Source: Pedobacter miscanthi (GTDB lineage: Bacteria; Bacteroidota; Bacteroidia; Sphingobacteriales; Sphingobacteriaceae). Taken from it: DNA of 64,000 nt. The stretch's first letter is position 1; every line of letters begins with the position of its first letter. The DNA lies in assembly GCF_003315595.1 (NCBI RefSeq), contig NZ_QNQU01000003.1:186001-250000 (forward strand), written 5' to 3'. Under the pieces are notes generated by a model. The model did not search any database. It saw nothing but the letters and a program-made list of their open reading frames with translations, and was not told the DNA's origin. Both the position numbers and the translations under genes were made by a program. This document shows positions 54,797 to 64,000 of the stretch, one piece after another.

Positions 54797-55744
54797 TTAC
54801 TTTGCTTTTTTCTTATCAAAAGAAAACCTTCGTGCTATACTAAAGCCCCAACGGTATTGTCCTTTAAGCCAAGAAGTATTCGTATCGGTAATAAACTGCG
54901 ATTCCTGTATTGCGGTGGCATTGGTGAAATTGAGGTGAAAAATATGTCCACCGGTTTCAAACTCCAATCCGGCACCAAGTGTTTTGTAATACTGCGTTCC
55001 CAGCGTGCTTTCCAGATAAGCTTCTTTGTTTTTATCCCTGAATGGGATGGTGTAATCGGCCACAAAAGCCATGCGTTTGGTAATTTTGATACGGCCGCCC
55101 ACTGAAAGTGCAAGCATGTCGTTCTGATCACCAAAAACAGTAAAGTTACGGTGTACATACGATGGCATTACCAGCACCGAGAAGTTCGAATTAAATTTGC
55201 GGGCAATTACGGCCTGCACCACGTATGTTAAGCGGTCCTGAAACTCGCTGAATGCATTTGCGGCGGTAGGGTCGGTTGAAGCTTTTGCCGCCGAAATGGT
55301 TGTGCTACCAAATAATGTTACGGCAACTGGTATCTTATCATCAGCAGTTTGCTCTAGTAAACGGTATTTTAAATTCCCTTCGTAAAGCTGGGTTACCACA
55401 CCGGCGCCTTTTGCCCTTGATAGCCCTACCGAAAGTCTGTCGCTGATCCCGTATTCAAAACCGATACGGATATCAGTCGATTGATCCAGTCCGAAAAAGT
55501 TTTTGATACCGCCTGCACTACCTGCAATATCGCCAAAACGGTGATCTACCCTAAAGTCCAGTTCATTTTTGTAAATGGTTTCATTGGTTTGGATGTTAAT
55601 CAGTTTGGTGGCCTTAAAAGTAGCTTGTACATTCTTTTTTTCAGTGGGCATCTGCAATGCTTTTTCGAGCGAATCCTGGGCAAAAGCCAGGGTTGGCAGG
55701 AGCGTAACAGATAGGTATAAAAGAGATTTTAGATGAAATTTCAT
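54797..55744 (-). CDS. DUF5777 beta-barrel protein
   Basis: 315 residues. The signal peptide ends PTLAFAQ; the rest is alternating strands typical of an outer-membrane beta-barrel (FRVDHRFGDIAGSAGG, IRIGFEYGISDRLSVGLSR, MPSYVHRNFTVFGDQND, GYSFDRRF-like end). The DUF5777 name comes from the overall pattern. It is 36 nt from the Rieske gene and 5 nt from yceI. The role is unknown, perhaps a pore in the operon's pathway. Confidence 0.8.
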   Translation of the reverse strand: MKFHLKSLLYLSVTLLPTLAFAQDSLEKALQMPTEKKNVQATFKATKLINIQTNETIYKNELDFRVDHRFGDIAGSAGGIKNFFGLDQSTDIRIGFEYGISDRLSVGLSRAKGAGVVTQLYEGNLKYRLLEQTADDKIPVAVTLFGSTTISAAKASTDPTAANAFSEFQDRLTYVVQAVIARKFNSNFSVLVMPSYVHRNFTVFGDQNDMLALSVGGRIKITKRMAFVADYTIPFRDKNKEAYLESTLGTQYYKTLGAGLEFETGGHIFHLNFTNATAIQESQFITDTNTSWLKGQYRWGFSIARRFSFDKKKAK

Positions 55745-55749
55745 AAATT

Positions 55750-56292
55750 TTATTTTTTGGGTTGATAAATAGCGGTCATTTTTACCTGTATGGTTTCTGC
55801 AATCTGCTTAAAAACGATTGTAGGGATTTTAATATCATGATCGGCCAGTTTTACATTAAAGGCAGAGCTTGCCTTCGCTTCATCGCCGGTAATCACCAAC
55901 GATCCTTTTGCTGTGTATTCTTTCGTTACCCCATGGATCTGCAGGTTTCCTTTAACTGTAATTGGATAGGTGCCTGGTTTCGAAAAGTCGATCTGTTCTA
56001 CAATTTTTCCTTTAAAATCAGAAGTGGGAAATTTATCGCTCTCCATATAATTTTCGTTAAAATGCTCTTGCATCAGTTTTTTCTTAAACTGAAAGGAAGT
56101 ATTATTAATCTTGAAAATAATATCGTTGGTTTTGGTGTTAATGGCCGAAGCACCTGTTTTGCTTTGTGCATCAATATCTTCTACAGGTGTTGAAGAAAAG
56201 AAAGAAGAATTAACGCTTTTGCTTACCCAGATCTGAGCCTTTATGCCTGTGCATAAAAACAGGGCTGTTAATGTGAAAAATAATTTTTGCAT
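55750..56292 (-). CDS. YceI-family periplasmic protein
   Basis: 180 residues with a signal peptide (about 1-19, ending IKAQ). The lipocalin-like YceI fold is seen as KTNDIIFKINNTSFQFKKKLMQEHFNENYMESDKFPTSDFKGKI and a closing GDEAKASSAFNVKLADHDIKIP. YceI proteins bind isoprenoid quinone-like lipids. In this operon it may handle a quinone or other hydrophobic molecule. Confidence 0.88.
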   Translation of the reverse strand: MQKLFFTLTALFLCTGIKAQIWVSKSVNSSFFSSTPVEDIDAQSKTGASAINTKTNDIIFKINNTSFQFKKKLMQEHFNENYMESDKFPTSDFKGKIVEQIDFSKPGTYPITVKGNLQIHGVTKEYTAKGSLVITGDEAKASSAFNVKLADHDIKIPTIVFKQIAETIQVKMTAIYQPKK

Positions 56293-56340
56293 CTGTAATG
56301 TATTTAAGTCCTTAATAAAACCGGCGTTAATTTCAATGGG

Positions 56341-56712
56341 TTATTCTGGCATGCCTTTATCAAACCATGCCTGCAGCAGTTCTCTTTCGCTTACCGTTAA
56401 GGTGCCTCCTTTAGGCATCGTTTTCGTAACCAATACGCTATTGGCTACACGGGTATCGTTCTTAACAGAAGCCAGACCATTAAATAACCAGATTGATTTA
56501 AGTGCACCATTCGGGCCATGGCAGCTATTACATTTAGTTTGGAAAAGTGCGCCTGCGAAATTGGTATAGGTTACGTTGGCAGTGGTTACAGGTGTTGGAC
56601 CATTTGGGCCTGTGGGTACCGTTGGTTTTAATTCTTCTGCCTGTCTTTTAGAGCAGGCAAAAAGTAACACGGCAAAAGTTGCTAATAAAAAAAAGGAAAT
56701 CTGTTTTTTCAT
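56341..56712 (-). CDS. c-type cytochrome-like lipoprotein
   Basis: 123 residues. The SPII signal ends VLLFACSK. One haem c motif, TKCNSCHG, is followed by a distal Met region (KTMPKGG). It is a monohaem cytochrome domain carrying electrons at the membrane. It is the first of four same-strand genes (cytochrome, YceI, barrel, Rieske). Confidence 0.88.
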   Translation of the reverse strand: MKKQISFFLLATFAVLLFACSKRQAEELKPTVPTGPNGPTPVTTANVTYTNFAGALFQTKCNSCHGPNGALKSIWLFNGLASVKNDTRVANSVLVTKTMPKGGTLTVSERELLQAWFDKGMPE

Positions 56713-56764
56713 AAGTAATTTTTAATGGATTGGGTAGACATTTAATTGATTTTTATGAATTTAT

Positions 56765-56884
56765 TTACTTGGTGGCCATTACTGTTGAGTTTAGACTTGA
56801 ATTATCTCCTGCTTTTGCTGATATGTATAACATGATCAGAAAAACGGCAAATAAAATTGCAATAACCTGGTTTTTTGCTGTCAT
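56765..56884 (-). CDS. Small membrane or secreted peptide
   Basis: A 39-residue frame reads MTAKNQVIAILFAVFLIMLY and then a short polar tail (SAKAGDNSSLNSTVMATK). The hydrophobic segment could be a signal or a membrane anchor. It is too short for most gene callers. It lies upstream of the cytochrome operon in the same orientation; no homologue is known to me. Support is modest: the composition and the clean ATG/stop fit a gene, but chance cannot be excluded. Confidence 0.4.
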   Translation of the reverse strand: MTAKNQVIAILFAVFLIMLYISAKAGDNSSLNSTVMATK

Positions 56885-57031
56885 GTCCGGTTTTTTTAGG
56901 ATTTATGTTTTGTTCACTTAAAAATCTTCACGCTTTTTATCATGGCGTTGATTTTTAGATGATGTTTTTATCAAAATCTTAGTCGATACGTAGGCTTTTG
57001 AGAATTGGTTGCCTTTGGAAGAAAAAAACAT

Positions 57032-57067
57032 AAAAAAAGCCGTTCCGATTTTACATCGGAACGGCTT
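57032..57067. terminator. Terminator 3' of the M16 peptidase gene
   Basis: AAGCCGTTCCGAT (57037-57049) is exactly complementary to ATCGGAACGGCTT (57055-57067), with an A-run to the left that gives a U-run on the minus strand. Confidence 0.85.
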
Positions 57068-57090
57068 CAGCATTAAATTCTGTTTAAATT

Positions 57091-59172
57091 CTAATTGAAA
57101 TCCTCAGCTTTTAGCGGTGGATTAATTTTAATGTCTTTAATCACTATCGAAAATTCCTGCGAACCCTGTGGGGTAGAAACAGATTGTGTTAAAGTAAAAG
57201 GAAACAATACCTCACCAACTTTTTTGTAATTCGAATATTCAGTTGACTGACTCATTTCGACGGTACCTTTTTTGCTTGTACTTTCTTCTTTTAAAAGTAA
57301 ACCCGATTTTGCATCATAATACTCAGTTTTCTTCTTGCCTGATGGTGAAGTGATATTGAGCTTAAATGCGTCTGCAGTACCTACTTTTGCTGTGCCTGCC
57401 GATTCGATTTTAGTTCCGTCGGTTGCGTAATACAATTGGGTACCATAACCCTTATCGTCTTTCTTTTCGGCGAGGTCATCACCGGTTAATTCGGCTTTTT
57501 GCCCCATTTGCATCGAGTAGCCAGTTTTGCCATTATAAACTTGTTTTACAAAAGTCTGTCCCATGGTAGTCATTTCCATGCTGCTTAAATTTGGAGCCAT
57601 GTTTTTGATGTTAACCGCCAGTTTCTGCCCTTGTACTTCCATTTCGCCGGTTTGTTGTAACGAAGTTATTTTTTTGATGGCTTCTTCACCGCCAATGGCT
57701 TTAATGTAGTTGCTGATAATTTGTGCCGGTACTGGCGGTGGGGGAGCAAGTGTCACTTCAAGCGGTTTAACAGGATTGGCGAAGCTATCAAAAACCTGTG
57801 TTTTAAACCCCTTTTGTACCAGGCCGACGCCAAACGCATCTATTTTTCCTACGATAACAATCCGGGTGTTATCATGGTTGTAATATTTTTTAGCTACCCT
57901 TAAAATGTCATCAGTTGTTACCGCATTTACTTTTTGTAAATAGGTACGGTAAAAATCTTTTGGCAAGCCGTTAATCAGGATATTACTGGCAAAAGCTGCC
58001 GTACGTTCAGGATTTTCTAAGCCTAATGCAAATGATCCGTTAAACAGGTTTTTAGCATTTTGTAATTCATCTGCGGTAACCTTTGTGGTACGGATGATAT
58101 TGATTTCGTTCAAAAATTCTACTACTGCGCTATCAACTTTCTCGTTTCTAACGGCTGCATTGGCAGAAAATTCTGTTTGAAAACGGCCAGAACCGGTGTT
58201 CGAATATGCACCATAGGTAAAACCGTGTTTTTCGCGCAGGTTGTTGAACAATCTGGACTCAGAACCACCACCTAAAATCTGATTGGCCAATAAAACCGGG
58301 AAATAATCCGGACTGCTCATTGGCAGGTCGATTAAGTTAACCACTGTAATTTCAGACTGAACGGCATTACTAACATTGATGATATCAACTTCTGTTTTAG
58401 CGGGATTAGCAACTTTGGCCAATACTGGTAGCGTTAATGTGCTGCCTTTCCAATCGCCAAATGCTTTTTCGGCCAAAGCTTTTGCGGCTTCGGGTTTTAT
58501 ATCACCAACAAAAGTTAAATAACCTCTTGATGGAGTAATGTACTTTTGATAAGCAGCCTTAACATCCGCCAAAGTAGTGGCGTTAATCGAAGTTTTTGTT
58601 TCGAATTCTCCGTTAGGATGGTTTTTGCCATAAGCCAAAGCATTTACTACACGTGCCGAGATGGCTTTTGCACTTTTTTCGTAGGATTTTAAACCGGTAA
58701 TTGTTTTGGATTTCAATTTCTCGAAAGATTCGGCCGGAAAAGCTGGTTTGCGGATACTTTCGGCCATTAAATTAAATGCCTCTGGAAAATAACGTGTTAA
58801 GGCCGATACTGCACCACCACTTGCACCTGCTCTTACTTTGGCACCCAATTGGTCAACAGCTTCATCAAACTGAGCTTTTGTTTTAGTTGTTGTACCTTCG
58901 TTAAGCATACTGCCCATTAAACCTATTGTACCTGCTTTTGCACCTTCTGTAATCGGGCCGGCATCGATACTGTAACTGGCAGAGACTTGTGGCAATTTAT
59001 GGTTTTCGACCACTAAAACGGTGATGCCATTGGCCATTTTATAGATAACTGGGTCGCCAATGGTAATAACTGGTGCGGGACCAGGTTTTGGTTTATGACT
59101 ACGATCTATGGTTTGTGCTGAAATACCTTGGGTAAATAAGGAAACTGCAGCTATAATAAATAATTTCTTCAT
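57091..59172 (-). CDS. M16 peptidase-like protein, catalytic site lost, with C-terminal extension
   Basis: 693 residues: a signal peptide (1-20), two M16 domains (about 35-460) and a C-terminal lipoprotein-like beta domain (about 475-693) of unclear type. The zinc motif HxxEH of the first domain is replaced: GTIGLMGSML aligns with GLAHLLEHML, so Gly84, Gly87 and Ser88 stand for His, Glu and His. It should be the non-catalytic partner of the active peptidase encoded immediately upstream. This is similar to alpha and beta subunits of processing peptidases. Confidence 0.87.
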   Translation of the reverse strand: MKKLFIIAAVSLFTQGISAQTIDRSHKPKPGPAPVITIGDPVIYKMANGITVLVVENHKLPQVSASYSIDAGPITEGAKAGTIGLMGSMLNEGTTTKTKAQFDEAVDQLGAKVRAGASGGAVSALTRYFPEAFNLMAESIRKPAFPAESFEKLKSKTITGLKSYEKSAKAISARVVNALAYGKNHPNGEFETKTSINATTLADVKAAYQKYITPSRGYLTFVGDIKPEAAKALAEKAFGDWKGSTLTLPVLAKVANPAKTEVDIINVSNAVQSEITVVNLIDLPMSSPDYFPVLLANQILGGGSESRLFNNLREKHGFTYGAYSNTGSGRFQTEFSANAAVRNEKVDSAVVEFLNEINIIRTTKVTADELQNAKNLFNGSFALGLENPERTAAFASNILINGLPKDFYRTYLQKVNAVTTDDILRVAKKYYNHDNTRIVIVGKIDAFGVGLVQKGFKTQVFDSFANPVKPLEVTLAPPPPVPAQIISNYIKAIGGEEAIKKITSLQQTGEMEVQGQKLAVNIKNMAPNLSSMEMTTMGQTFVKQVYNGKTGYSMQMGQKAELTGDDLAEKKDDKGYGTQLYYATDGTKIESAGTAKVGTADAFKLNITSPSGKKKTEYYDAKSGLLLKEESTSKKGTVEMSQSTEYSNYKKVGEVLFPFTLTQSVSTPQGSQEFSIVIKDIKINPPLKAEDFN

Positions 59173-59205
59173 GTTTTTAATTATTAAAATGAAAAAGCGG
59201 TCTGC

Positions 59206-60519
59206 TTATTTTTTAGGTAAGTAATACAATACAACTCTCTGGTTTTTGTTCAGGTATTTTTTCGCAACATCCCTGATTTCTTCACGTGTAATGGATCTGA
59301 TTACCTCTAATTCCTTGTTGATATCATTTGTATCCTTATCATGGAAAGTATAACCATCTGCCAGGTTTTCTGCAATTCCAATCATTTTACTGTTTGCACT
59401 TACATAATTGTTTTCGAACTTGTTTTGTAGTTTCTTATAATCACTTTCACTGATCAGATCAGTTTGAAGGCGTAAAACTTCTTCATCAATATCTTTTAAC
59501 AGATCATTTAGCGGGGTATTTTTATTAGGTAATGCCAGGGTAATATAAGCACCATAATCTTCTAACGAATAGTTAAAGGCGGCAACCTGTAATGCGGTTT
59601 TCTTCTGGTCGACCATTTTAGTGCTTAACCTCGAGCTTCCACCTTCTGAAAGAATAGAACTGATCATTCCTAAAACTTTGCTTTCTCTGGTTTTCATACC
59701 CGGTACGCGGTAAGCAGCAAAAATTGCAGGGATCTGGATGTTGGCATCGTAAGCGGTATCGATAATTTCTTTGGTAATTTCTGGTAATTTGACATCTTTA
59801 CGTACAATAGGTGCACCTTTAGGTACTTCGGCAAAGTATGATTTTACCAAAGCTTTGGTTTTATCGATATCCAGATCACCGACAATGGTTAGAACAGCAT
59901 TATTGGGTGCATAATACTTTTTGAAGAAAGCAATAAACTCGTCTAATTTTGCTGCATCTAAATGTTCCATCGAACCTATAGGCTGCCAGCGGTAAGGATG
60001 GCCATCAAACAAATGAGAGAAGATTTTTTCAGTAAATTTTCCATAAGGTGCATTGTCGATACGTAAACGTTTTTCCTCTTTTACTACTTCGTTTTGCGTT
60101 TTTACACCAACTTCGTTAATAACCGGGTGTAACATTCTTTCACTTTCCAGCCATAAGCCTAATTCTAACTGATTTGATGGAAAAATTTCAAAATAAAAAG
60201 TGCGGTCATACGTAGTATTCGCATTGTTCTGGCCACCGTTACTGCTCACCAGCTTAAAGAAATCGCCACGTTTAATGTTATTTGAGCCTTCGAACAATAA
60301 ATGTTCGAAAAAGTGAGCAAAACCGGTACGTTGGGTTTCTTCGTCTTTTGATCCAACGTGGTACATCACCGAAACGGCAACTACCGGGGCAGTTTTATCC
60401 TGGTGCAAAATAACGTGCAGTCCATTATCGAGGTCAAATTCGGTAAACTGTACCTTTTGAGCGGAAGCACTTAAGCTGAAGCATAAAATAGCCAAAGCAA
60501 AAAGAATTCTTTTTTTCAT
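59206..60519 (-). CDS. M16 zinc peptidase (active)
   Basis: 437 residues with a signal peptide (ending LSASAQ). The inverted zinc motif is intact: His69-Phe-Phe-Glu72-His73 (GFAHFFEHLLFEGS), with the third ligand Glu in EVVKEEKRL. The second M16 domain follows with VPGMKTRESKV. It hydrolyses peptides in the periplasm, with its inactive partner encoded 33 nt downstream. It is transcribed first. Confidence 0.92.
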   Translation of the reverse strand: MKKRILFALAILCFSLSASAQKVQFTEFDLDNGLHVILHQDKTAPVVAVSVMYHVGSKDEETQRTGFAHFFEHLLFEGSNNIKRGDFFKLVSSNGGQNNANTTYDRTFYFEIFPSNQLELGLWLESERMLHPVINEVGVKTQNEVVKEEKRLRIDNAPYGKFTEKIFSHLFDGHPYRWQPIGSMEHLDAAKLDEFIAFFKKYYAPNNAVLTIVGDLDIDKTKALVKSYFAEVPKGAPIVRKDVKLPEITKEIIDTAYDANIQIPAIFAAYRVPGMKTRESKVLGMISSILSEGGSSRLSTKMVDQKKTALQVAAFNYSLEDYGAYITLALPNKNTPLNDLLKDIDEEVLRLQTDLISESDYKKLQNKFENNYVSANSKMIGIAENLADGYTFHDKDTNDINKELEVIRSITREEIRDVAKKYLNKNQRVVLYYLPKK

Positions 60520-60650
60520 TTAGTTAATTTGGTTTAAAAAGCGAAAAATCAGATGCGAAGGCAAATGATTATCTTCTGATAAATAAGTTAATTTGGGATT
60601 TTTTTGAGCGGTACAAGAACTAAGGATGTACGAAGATATTGTTTTAAACA

Positions 60651-60680
60651 AAAAAAGCGGATATTAAATCCGCTTTTTTT
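60651..60680 (-). terminator. Terminator of pgi
   Basis: AAAAAAGCGGAT (60651-60662) is exactly complementary to ATCCGCTTTTTT (60668-60679). It lies 18 nt after the pgi stop on the minus strand. Confidence 0.85.
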
Positions 60681-60697
60681 AAAAATATGATAAAAAA

Positions 60698-62344
60698 CTA
60701 TCTCCAATCTTTGTACTGATTGATCAGACCGTTTGTTGAACTGTCGTGACTCGACACTTTTTCGCTTCCAGCCAATTCTGGAAGGATTTTTTTTGCCAGT
60801 TGCTTGCCCAGTTCAACTCCCCATTGGTCGAAACTAAAAATATTCCAGATCACACCCTGAACAAATATTTTGTGCTCATAAATGGCTACCAAACTGCCCA
60901 AAGTATAAGGTGTTACTTTTTTCAATAAGATAGAGTTTGTTGGGCGGTTGCCTTCAAAAACTTTAAATGGTGCGATTTTTTGAATTTCTGCATCCGATTT
61001 ACCTTCTTTTTTCAATTCAGCAGTAACTTCTTCTTCGGTTTTGCCGTTCATTAAAGCTTCGGTTTGCGCAAAGAAATTAGATAGCAAAATCGGATGGTGA
61101 TCGCCCAATGGATTTAAACTCTGTGCCGGAGCAATAAAATCGGCAGGGATAATCCTGGTTCCCTGGTGAATTAACTGGTAAAAAGCATGCTGGCCATTTG
61201 TGCCCGGCTCGCCCCAGATAATCGGTCCGGTTTCGTAATCAACTTCATTTCCGTTTCTATCCACATGTTTACCGTTACTTTCCATATCTCCCTGTTGGAA
61301 ATAAGCTGCAAAACGATGCATGTATTGGTCGTAAGGTAAAATAACCTGTGTTTCGGCATTATAGAAATTAATATACCAAACGCCTAGTAAGCCTAAAATT
61401 ACGGGTAAATTGTTTTCGAATTCGGCAGTTTTAAAATGCTCGTCGGTTGCGTGTGCACCGGCAAGCAATTGTTTAAAGTTATCGAAACCGATACTTAACG
61501 AGATGGATAAACCGATAGCGCTCCATAGCGAATAACGGCCGCCAACCCAGTCCCAAAACTCGAACATGTTTTCCGTATCGATACCAAAGGCAGAAACATC
61601 CTTCGCGTTGGTAGATAACGCCGCAAAGTGTTTGGCAATATCGTCTTCTTTACCGCCTTTTTCTAAAAACCAGGTACGTGCAGAGTGCGCATTCGTCATG
61701 GTTTCCTGCGTAGTAAATGTTTTCGATGCCACTAAAAATAAAGTGGTTTCGGCATTTAGACCTGCTAATGTTTCTGCGATGTGTGTACCGTCAATATTGG
61801 AAACGAAGTGAATATTCAGGTGGTTTTTATAATGTTTTAAAGCTTCCGTAACCATTACCGGTCCTAAATCAGAACCACCAATGCCAATGTTTACAATATC
61901 AGTGATGACTTTGCCGGTATAACCTTTCCAATCGCCGCTGATAATGCTGTTGCTAAATTTCTCCATTTTAGCCAGTACCGCATTTACTTCAGGCATTACA
62001 TCCTTGCCATCAACCAAAACCGGCGTATTGCTTAAATTACGTAAGGCAATGTGCAGTACCGAACGATCTTCCGTTTCGTTGATTTTATCGCCATTGTACA
62101 TCGATTTGATGGCCTCGTCCAACTTACATTCCCTTGCCAGTTGGATCAACAAAGCCAGTGTTTCATCACTGATGCGGTTTTTACTGTAATCCAATAAAAT
62201 ATCCTCAAAAAAAACAGAAAACTTATTGAAACGATCTGCATCTTCAGCAAAAAGGTCCTTAATGCTTTTTTGATTAATATCTATAAAATGATCGGCTAAA
62301 TATTTGTAAGCCTCTGTTTCTGTAAAATTTATTTTAGGTAACAT
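60698..62344 (-). CDS. pgi: Glucose-6-phosphate isomerase
   Basis: 548 residues from [16 protein letters not shown]; an upstream ATG at 62377 would add 11 residues, but the length from 62344 equals the usual ~549. Signature motifs include [50 protein letters not shown], and [13 protein letters not shown] near the catalytic His. It interconverts glucose-6-phosphate and fructose-6-phosphate in glycolysis. Confidence 0.96.
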   Translation of the reverse strand: MLPKINFTETEAYKYLADHFIDINQKSIKDLFAEDADRFNKFSVFFEDILLDYSKNRISDETLALLIQLARECKLDEAIKSMYNGDKINETEDRSVLHIALRNLSNTPVLVDGKDVMPEVNAVLAKMEKFSNSIISGDWKGYTGKVITDIVNIGIGGSDLGPVMVTEALKHYKNHLNIHFVSNIDGTHIAETLAGLNAETTLFLVASKTFTTQETMTNAHSARTWFLEKGGKEDDIAKHFAALSTNAKDVSAFGIDTENMFEFWDWVGGRYSLWSAIGLSISLSIGFDNFKQLLAGAHATDEHFKTAEFENNLPVILGLLGVWYINFYNAETQVILPYDQYMHRFAAYFQQGDMESNGKHVDRNGNEVDYETGPIIWGEPGTNGQHAFYQLIHQGTRIIPADFIAPAQSLNPLGDHHPILLSNFFAQTEALMNGKTEEEVTAELKKEGKSDAEIQKIAPFKVFEGNRPTNSILLKKVTPYTLGSLVAIYEHKIFVQGVIWNIFSFDQWGVELGKQLAKKILPELAGSEKVSSHDSSTNGLINQYKDWR

Positions 62345-62639
62345 AATCTTTGTTTTTTTGTAAAAGTAATAAAGCAAAAATTTAAAACGGTCTTTTTAAT
62401 GTTCAAAAAACGTTAAGAATTTTTAATCCGGTATAAATATCGCGAATTAGTATAATATTGCTTTTAGCTTTAATTATTTTGATCTTTCAATTCTACAGCG
62501 ATGTTTAGAAAGGTTGAAAGGGAGCATTTCGTTGAAACTTGCTTTAAAAAAATTCGTTAAATTGAATCACTAGCTTGTAGGTGGCTAGATTCAATCTAAA
62601 ATTGTTTAAATTACCGAACCTAAACTAAATAACCATTTT

Positions 62640-63944
62640 ATGAAGAAAATATACCTGATTGGTTTTTCCCTTCTGGGACTAAATGCCTTTGCGCAGAAAT
62701 CGCCTTTACGGGCAGAAGTTTCCAAAAAAGCTGATGCCATTGAACAGAAAGTAATTAGCTGGAGACGCGATTTTCATGAACACCCCGAACTGGGCAATAC
62801 CGAGGTAAGAACAGCGGACATTATTGCAAAACACCTCGAATTGTTGGGCATAAAAGTAACAACAGGTGTGGCCAAAACCGGTGTTGTAGGGATTTTGAAA
62901 GGTGGTAAAGCCGGTCCGGTAGTGGCCCTGCGTGCTGATATGGATGGTTTACCTGTAACCGAAAGGGTAGATGTACCATTTGCTTCGAAAGTGAAAACAC
63001 AGTATAACGGACAGGAAGTTGGTGTAATGCATGCCTGCGGACACGATAGCCATGTGGCCATTTTGATGGGCGTTGCAGAAGTGCTGGCTTCTATGCAAAA
63101 AGACATTCAGGGAACAGTCAAATTCATTTTTCAGCCTGCCGAAGAAGGAGTGCCTGCCGGCGATGAAGGTGGTGCAGCATTGATGATAAAAGAAGGTGTA
63201 CTGGAGAACCCAAAAGTTGATGTAATTTTTGGTCTGCATATTAATTCCCAAACCGAGGTTGGCAATGTAACTTACCGCCCGGGTGGAACCATGGCTGCGG
63301 TAAACGATATGAAAATTACGGTTACCGGCAGACAGGCACATGGTGCTTATCCATGGAGCAGTATCGATCCCGTGGTGATTTCGGCACAGATCATCAATAG
63401 CCTGCAAACCATCGTAAGCAGAAACTTAAACGTGACCGAAAATCCGGGGGTAGTTACCATAGGGGCCATTAACGGTGGTGTACGTTCTAATATTATCCCC
63501 GAAAAGGTTGAGATGCTGGGCACAGTGCGCAATTTCAGTAAAGAAGATGAGGCCATGTTTATCGAGCGGATTAAAACAATCGTAACCAAAACAGCAGAGG
63601 CAGGTGGTGCAATTGCAGAAGTAAAAATCCCTTACAGCAATCACTACCCCGTTACCTTCAATAATATAACGCTTACCGAAAAAATGCTGCCGAGTATGCA
63701 GGCTACTGCGGGAGCAGATCATGTGAAATTGAAACCTCCTGTTACCGGTGCCGAAGATTTTTCTTTCTTTCAGGAAAAAGTACCTGGCTTATTTGTATTT
63801 TTAGGAGGGATGCCCAAAGGTAAGGATCCTTTAAAGGCTCCCTCGCACCATACGCCAGATTTTTATCTCGATGAAAGTGGTTTTGTACTGGGCGTTAAAT
63901 TGCTATCTAACCTTACGCTGGATTACATGTCGATGAAGAAATAG
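62640..63944 (+). CDS. M20-family amidohydrolase
   Basis: 434 residues with a signal peptide (ending NAFAQK), so periplasmic. The M20D pattern is clear: WRRDFHEHPELGN, ALRADMDGLPV, MHACGHDSHVAILMG (metal ligands), FIFQPAEEGVPAGDEGG, and VTGAEDFSFFQEKVPG. It hydrolyses N-acyl amino acids or similar amides. It is divergent from pgi; the spacer 62345-62639 is AT-rich without recognised elements. Confidence 0.93.
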   Translation: MKKIYLIGFSLLGLNAFAQKSPLRAEVSKKADAIEQKVISWRRDFHEHPELGNTEVRTADIIAKHLELLGIKVTTGVAKTGVVGILKGGKAGPVVALRADMDGLPVTERVDVPFASKVKTQYNGQEVGVMHACGHDSHVAILMGVAEVLASMQKDIQGTVKFIFQPAEEGVPAGDEGGAALMIKEGVLENPKVDVIFGLHINSQTEVGNVTYRPGGTMAAVNDMKITVTGRQAHGAYPWSSIDPVVISAQIINSLQTIVSRNLNVTENPGVVTIGAINGGVRSNIIPEKVEMLGTVRNFSKEDEAMFIERIKTIVTKTAEAGGAIAEVKIPYSNHYPVTFNNITLTEKMLPSMQATAGADHVKLKPPVTGAEDFSFFQEKVPGLFVFLGGMPKGKDPLKAPSHHTPDFYLDESGFVLGVKLLSNLTLDYMSMKK

Positions 63945-64000
63945 GTGGTAGTTCATTAGTCATTGGTTTATTGGTCATTTGTTCACTGGTTCAATTGTTT
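63945..64000. repeat. GGTTCATTGG-type word spacer (cut by window end)
   Basis: AGTTCATTAGTCATTGGTTT and further CATT/GGTT words repeat, resembling words at 755-770 and 1555-1580. The sequence ends at the window edge. Confidence 0.45.

Noticed and set aside
56730..56921. 63-residue plus-strand open frame
   Set aside because: It is antisense to the more plausible 39-residue frame at 56765-56884 and lacks any start signal.

Overview
The window reads as chromosomal DNA of a Bacteroidota bacterium, most likely Pedobacter or a close Sphingobacteriaceae relative. The evidence is low GC, promoters of the TAnnTTTG type, few Shine-Dalgarno sequences, a gldKLMN type IX secretion/gliding operon, a PorW/SprE-like lipoprotein, an F-type ATP synthase operon without beta and epsilon genes, and many SPII lipoproteins. 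About 53 protein genes are supported. No tRNA, rRNA, CRISPR array or complete insertion sequence was seen.

Layout. 0-3.4 kb: a partial DUF4286 gene, a small membrane protein, a frameshifted paralogue of it, and a TPR protein. 3.6-8.1 kb: a catalytically dead S9 peptidase-like lipoprotein 2 nt upstream of a histidine kinase, then an OmpR-type regulator. 8.2-13.5 kb: metallophosphoesterase, a vWA/DUF3861/MoxR-like ATPase operon and a PfkB sugar kinase. 13.6-21.2 kb: NTF2-like protein, acetyltransferase, a JmjC-like/DUF3050/JmjC-like trio, fasciclin, SDR and HemW. 21.3-22.4 kb: a mobile mystery protein A/B pair with three operator-like palindromes and a stop codon early in the B (Fic) gene. 22.5-29.2 kb: DUF4271, HemD and gldKLMN. 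29.6-38.8 kb: a DNA/RNA nuclease with a NuiA-like inhibitor gene upstream, UvrC, PBP1A and PorW/SprE. 38.9-45.3 kb: atpZ-like, an AtpI-position membrane protein, atpB, E, F, H, A, G. 45.5-54.2 kb: an AAA_14/DUF4143 ATPase with three upstream repeats, lipoproteins, e(P4)-type phosphatase, RuvC, LPG_synthase_TM protein, GT2 and an ABC permease. 54.3-56.9 kb: an operon of c-type cytochrome, YceI, beta-barrel and Rieske lipoprotein. 57.1-64 kb: an active/inactive M16 peptidase pair, Pgi and an M20 amidohydrolase.

The most unusual feature is non-coding. Many spacers, including three inside the ATP synthase operon, consist of degenerate short words repeated in one half and reverse-complemented in the other. 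Some contain perfect 13-16 bp inverted repeats, and each locus has its own vocabulary. Dispersed elements with conserved ends and variable interiors also occur. The other leading candidates are the pseudo-peptidase/kinase pair, the nuclease-inhibitor pair, and the two genes preceded by triple palindromic repeats at 32-33 bp spacing.

All calls come from reading the sequence and remembered family features; no database search was run.
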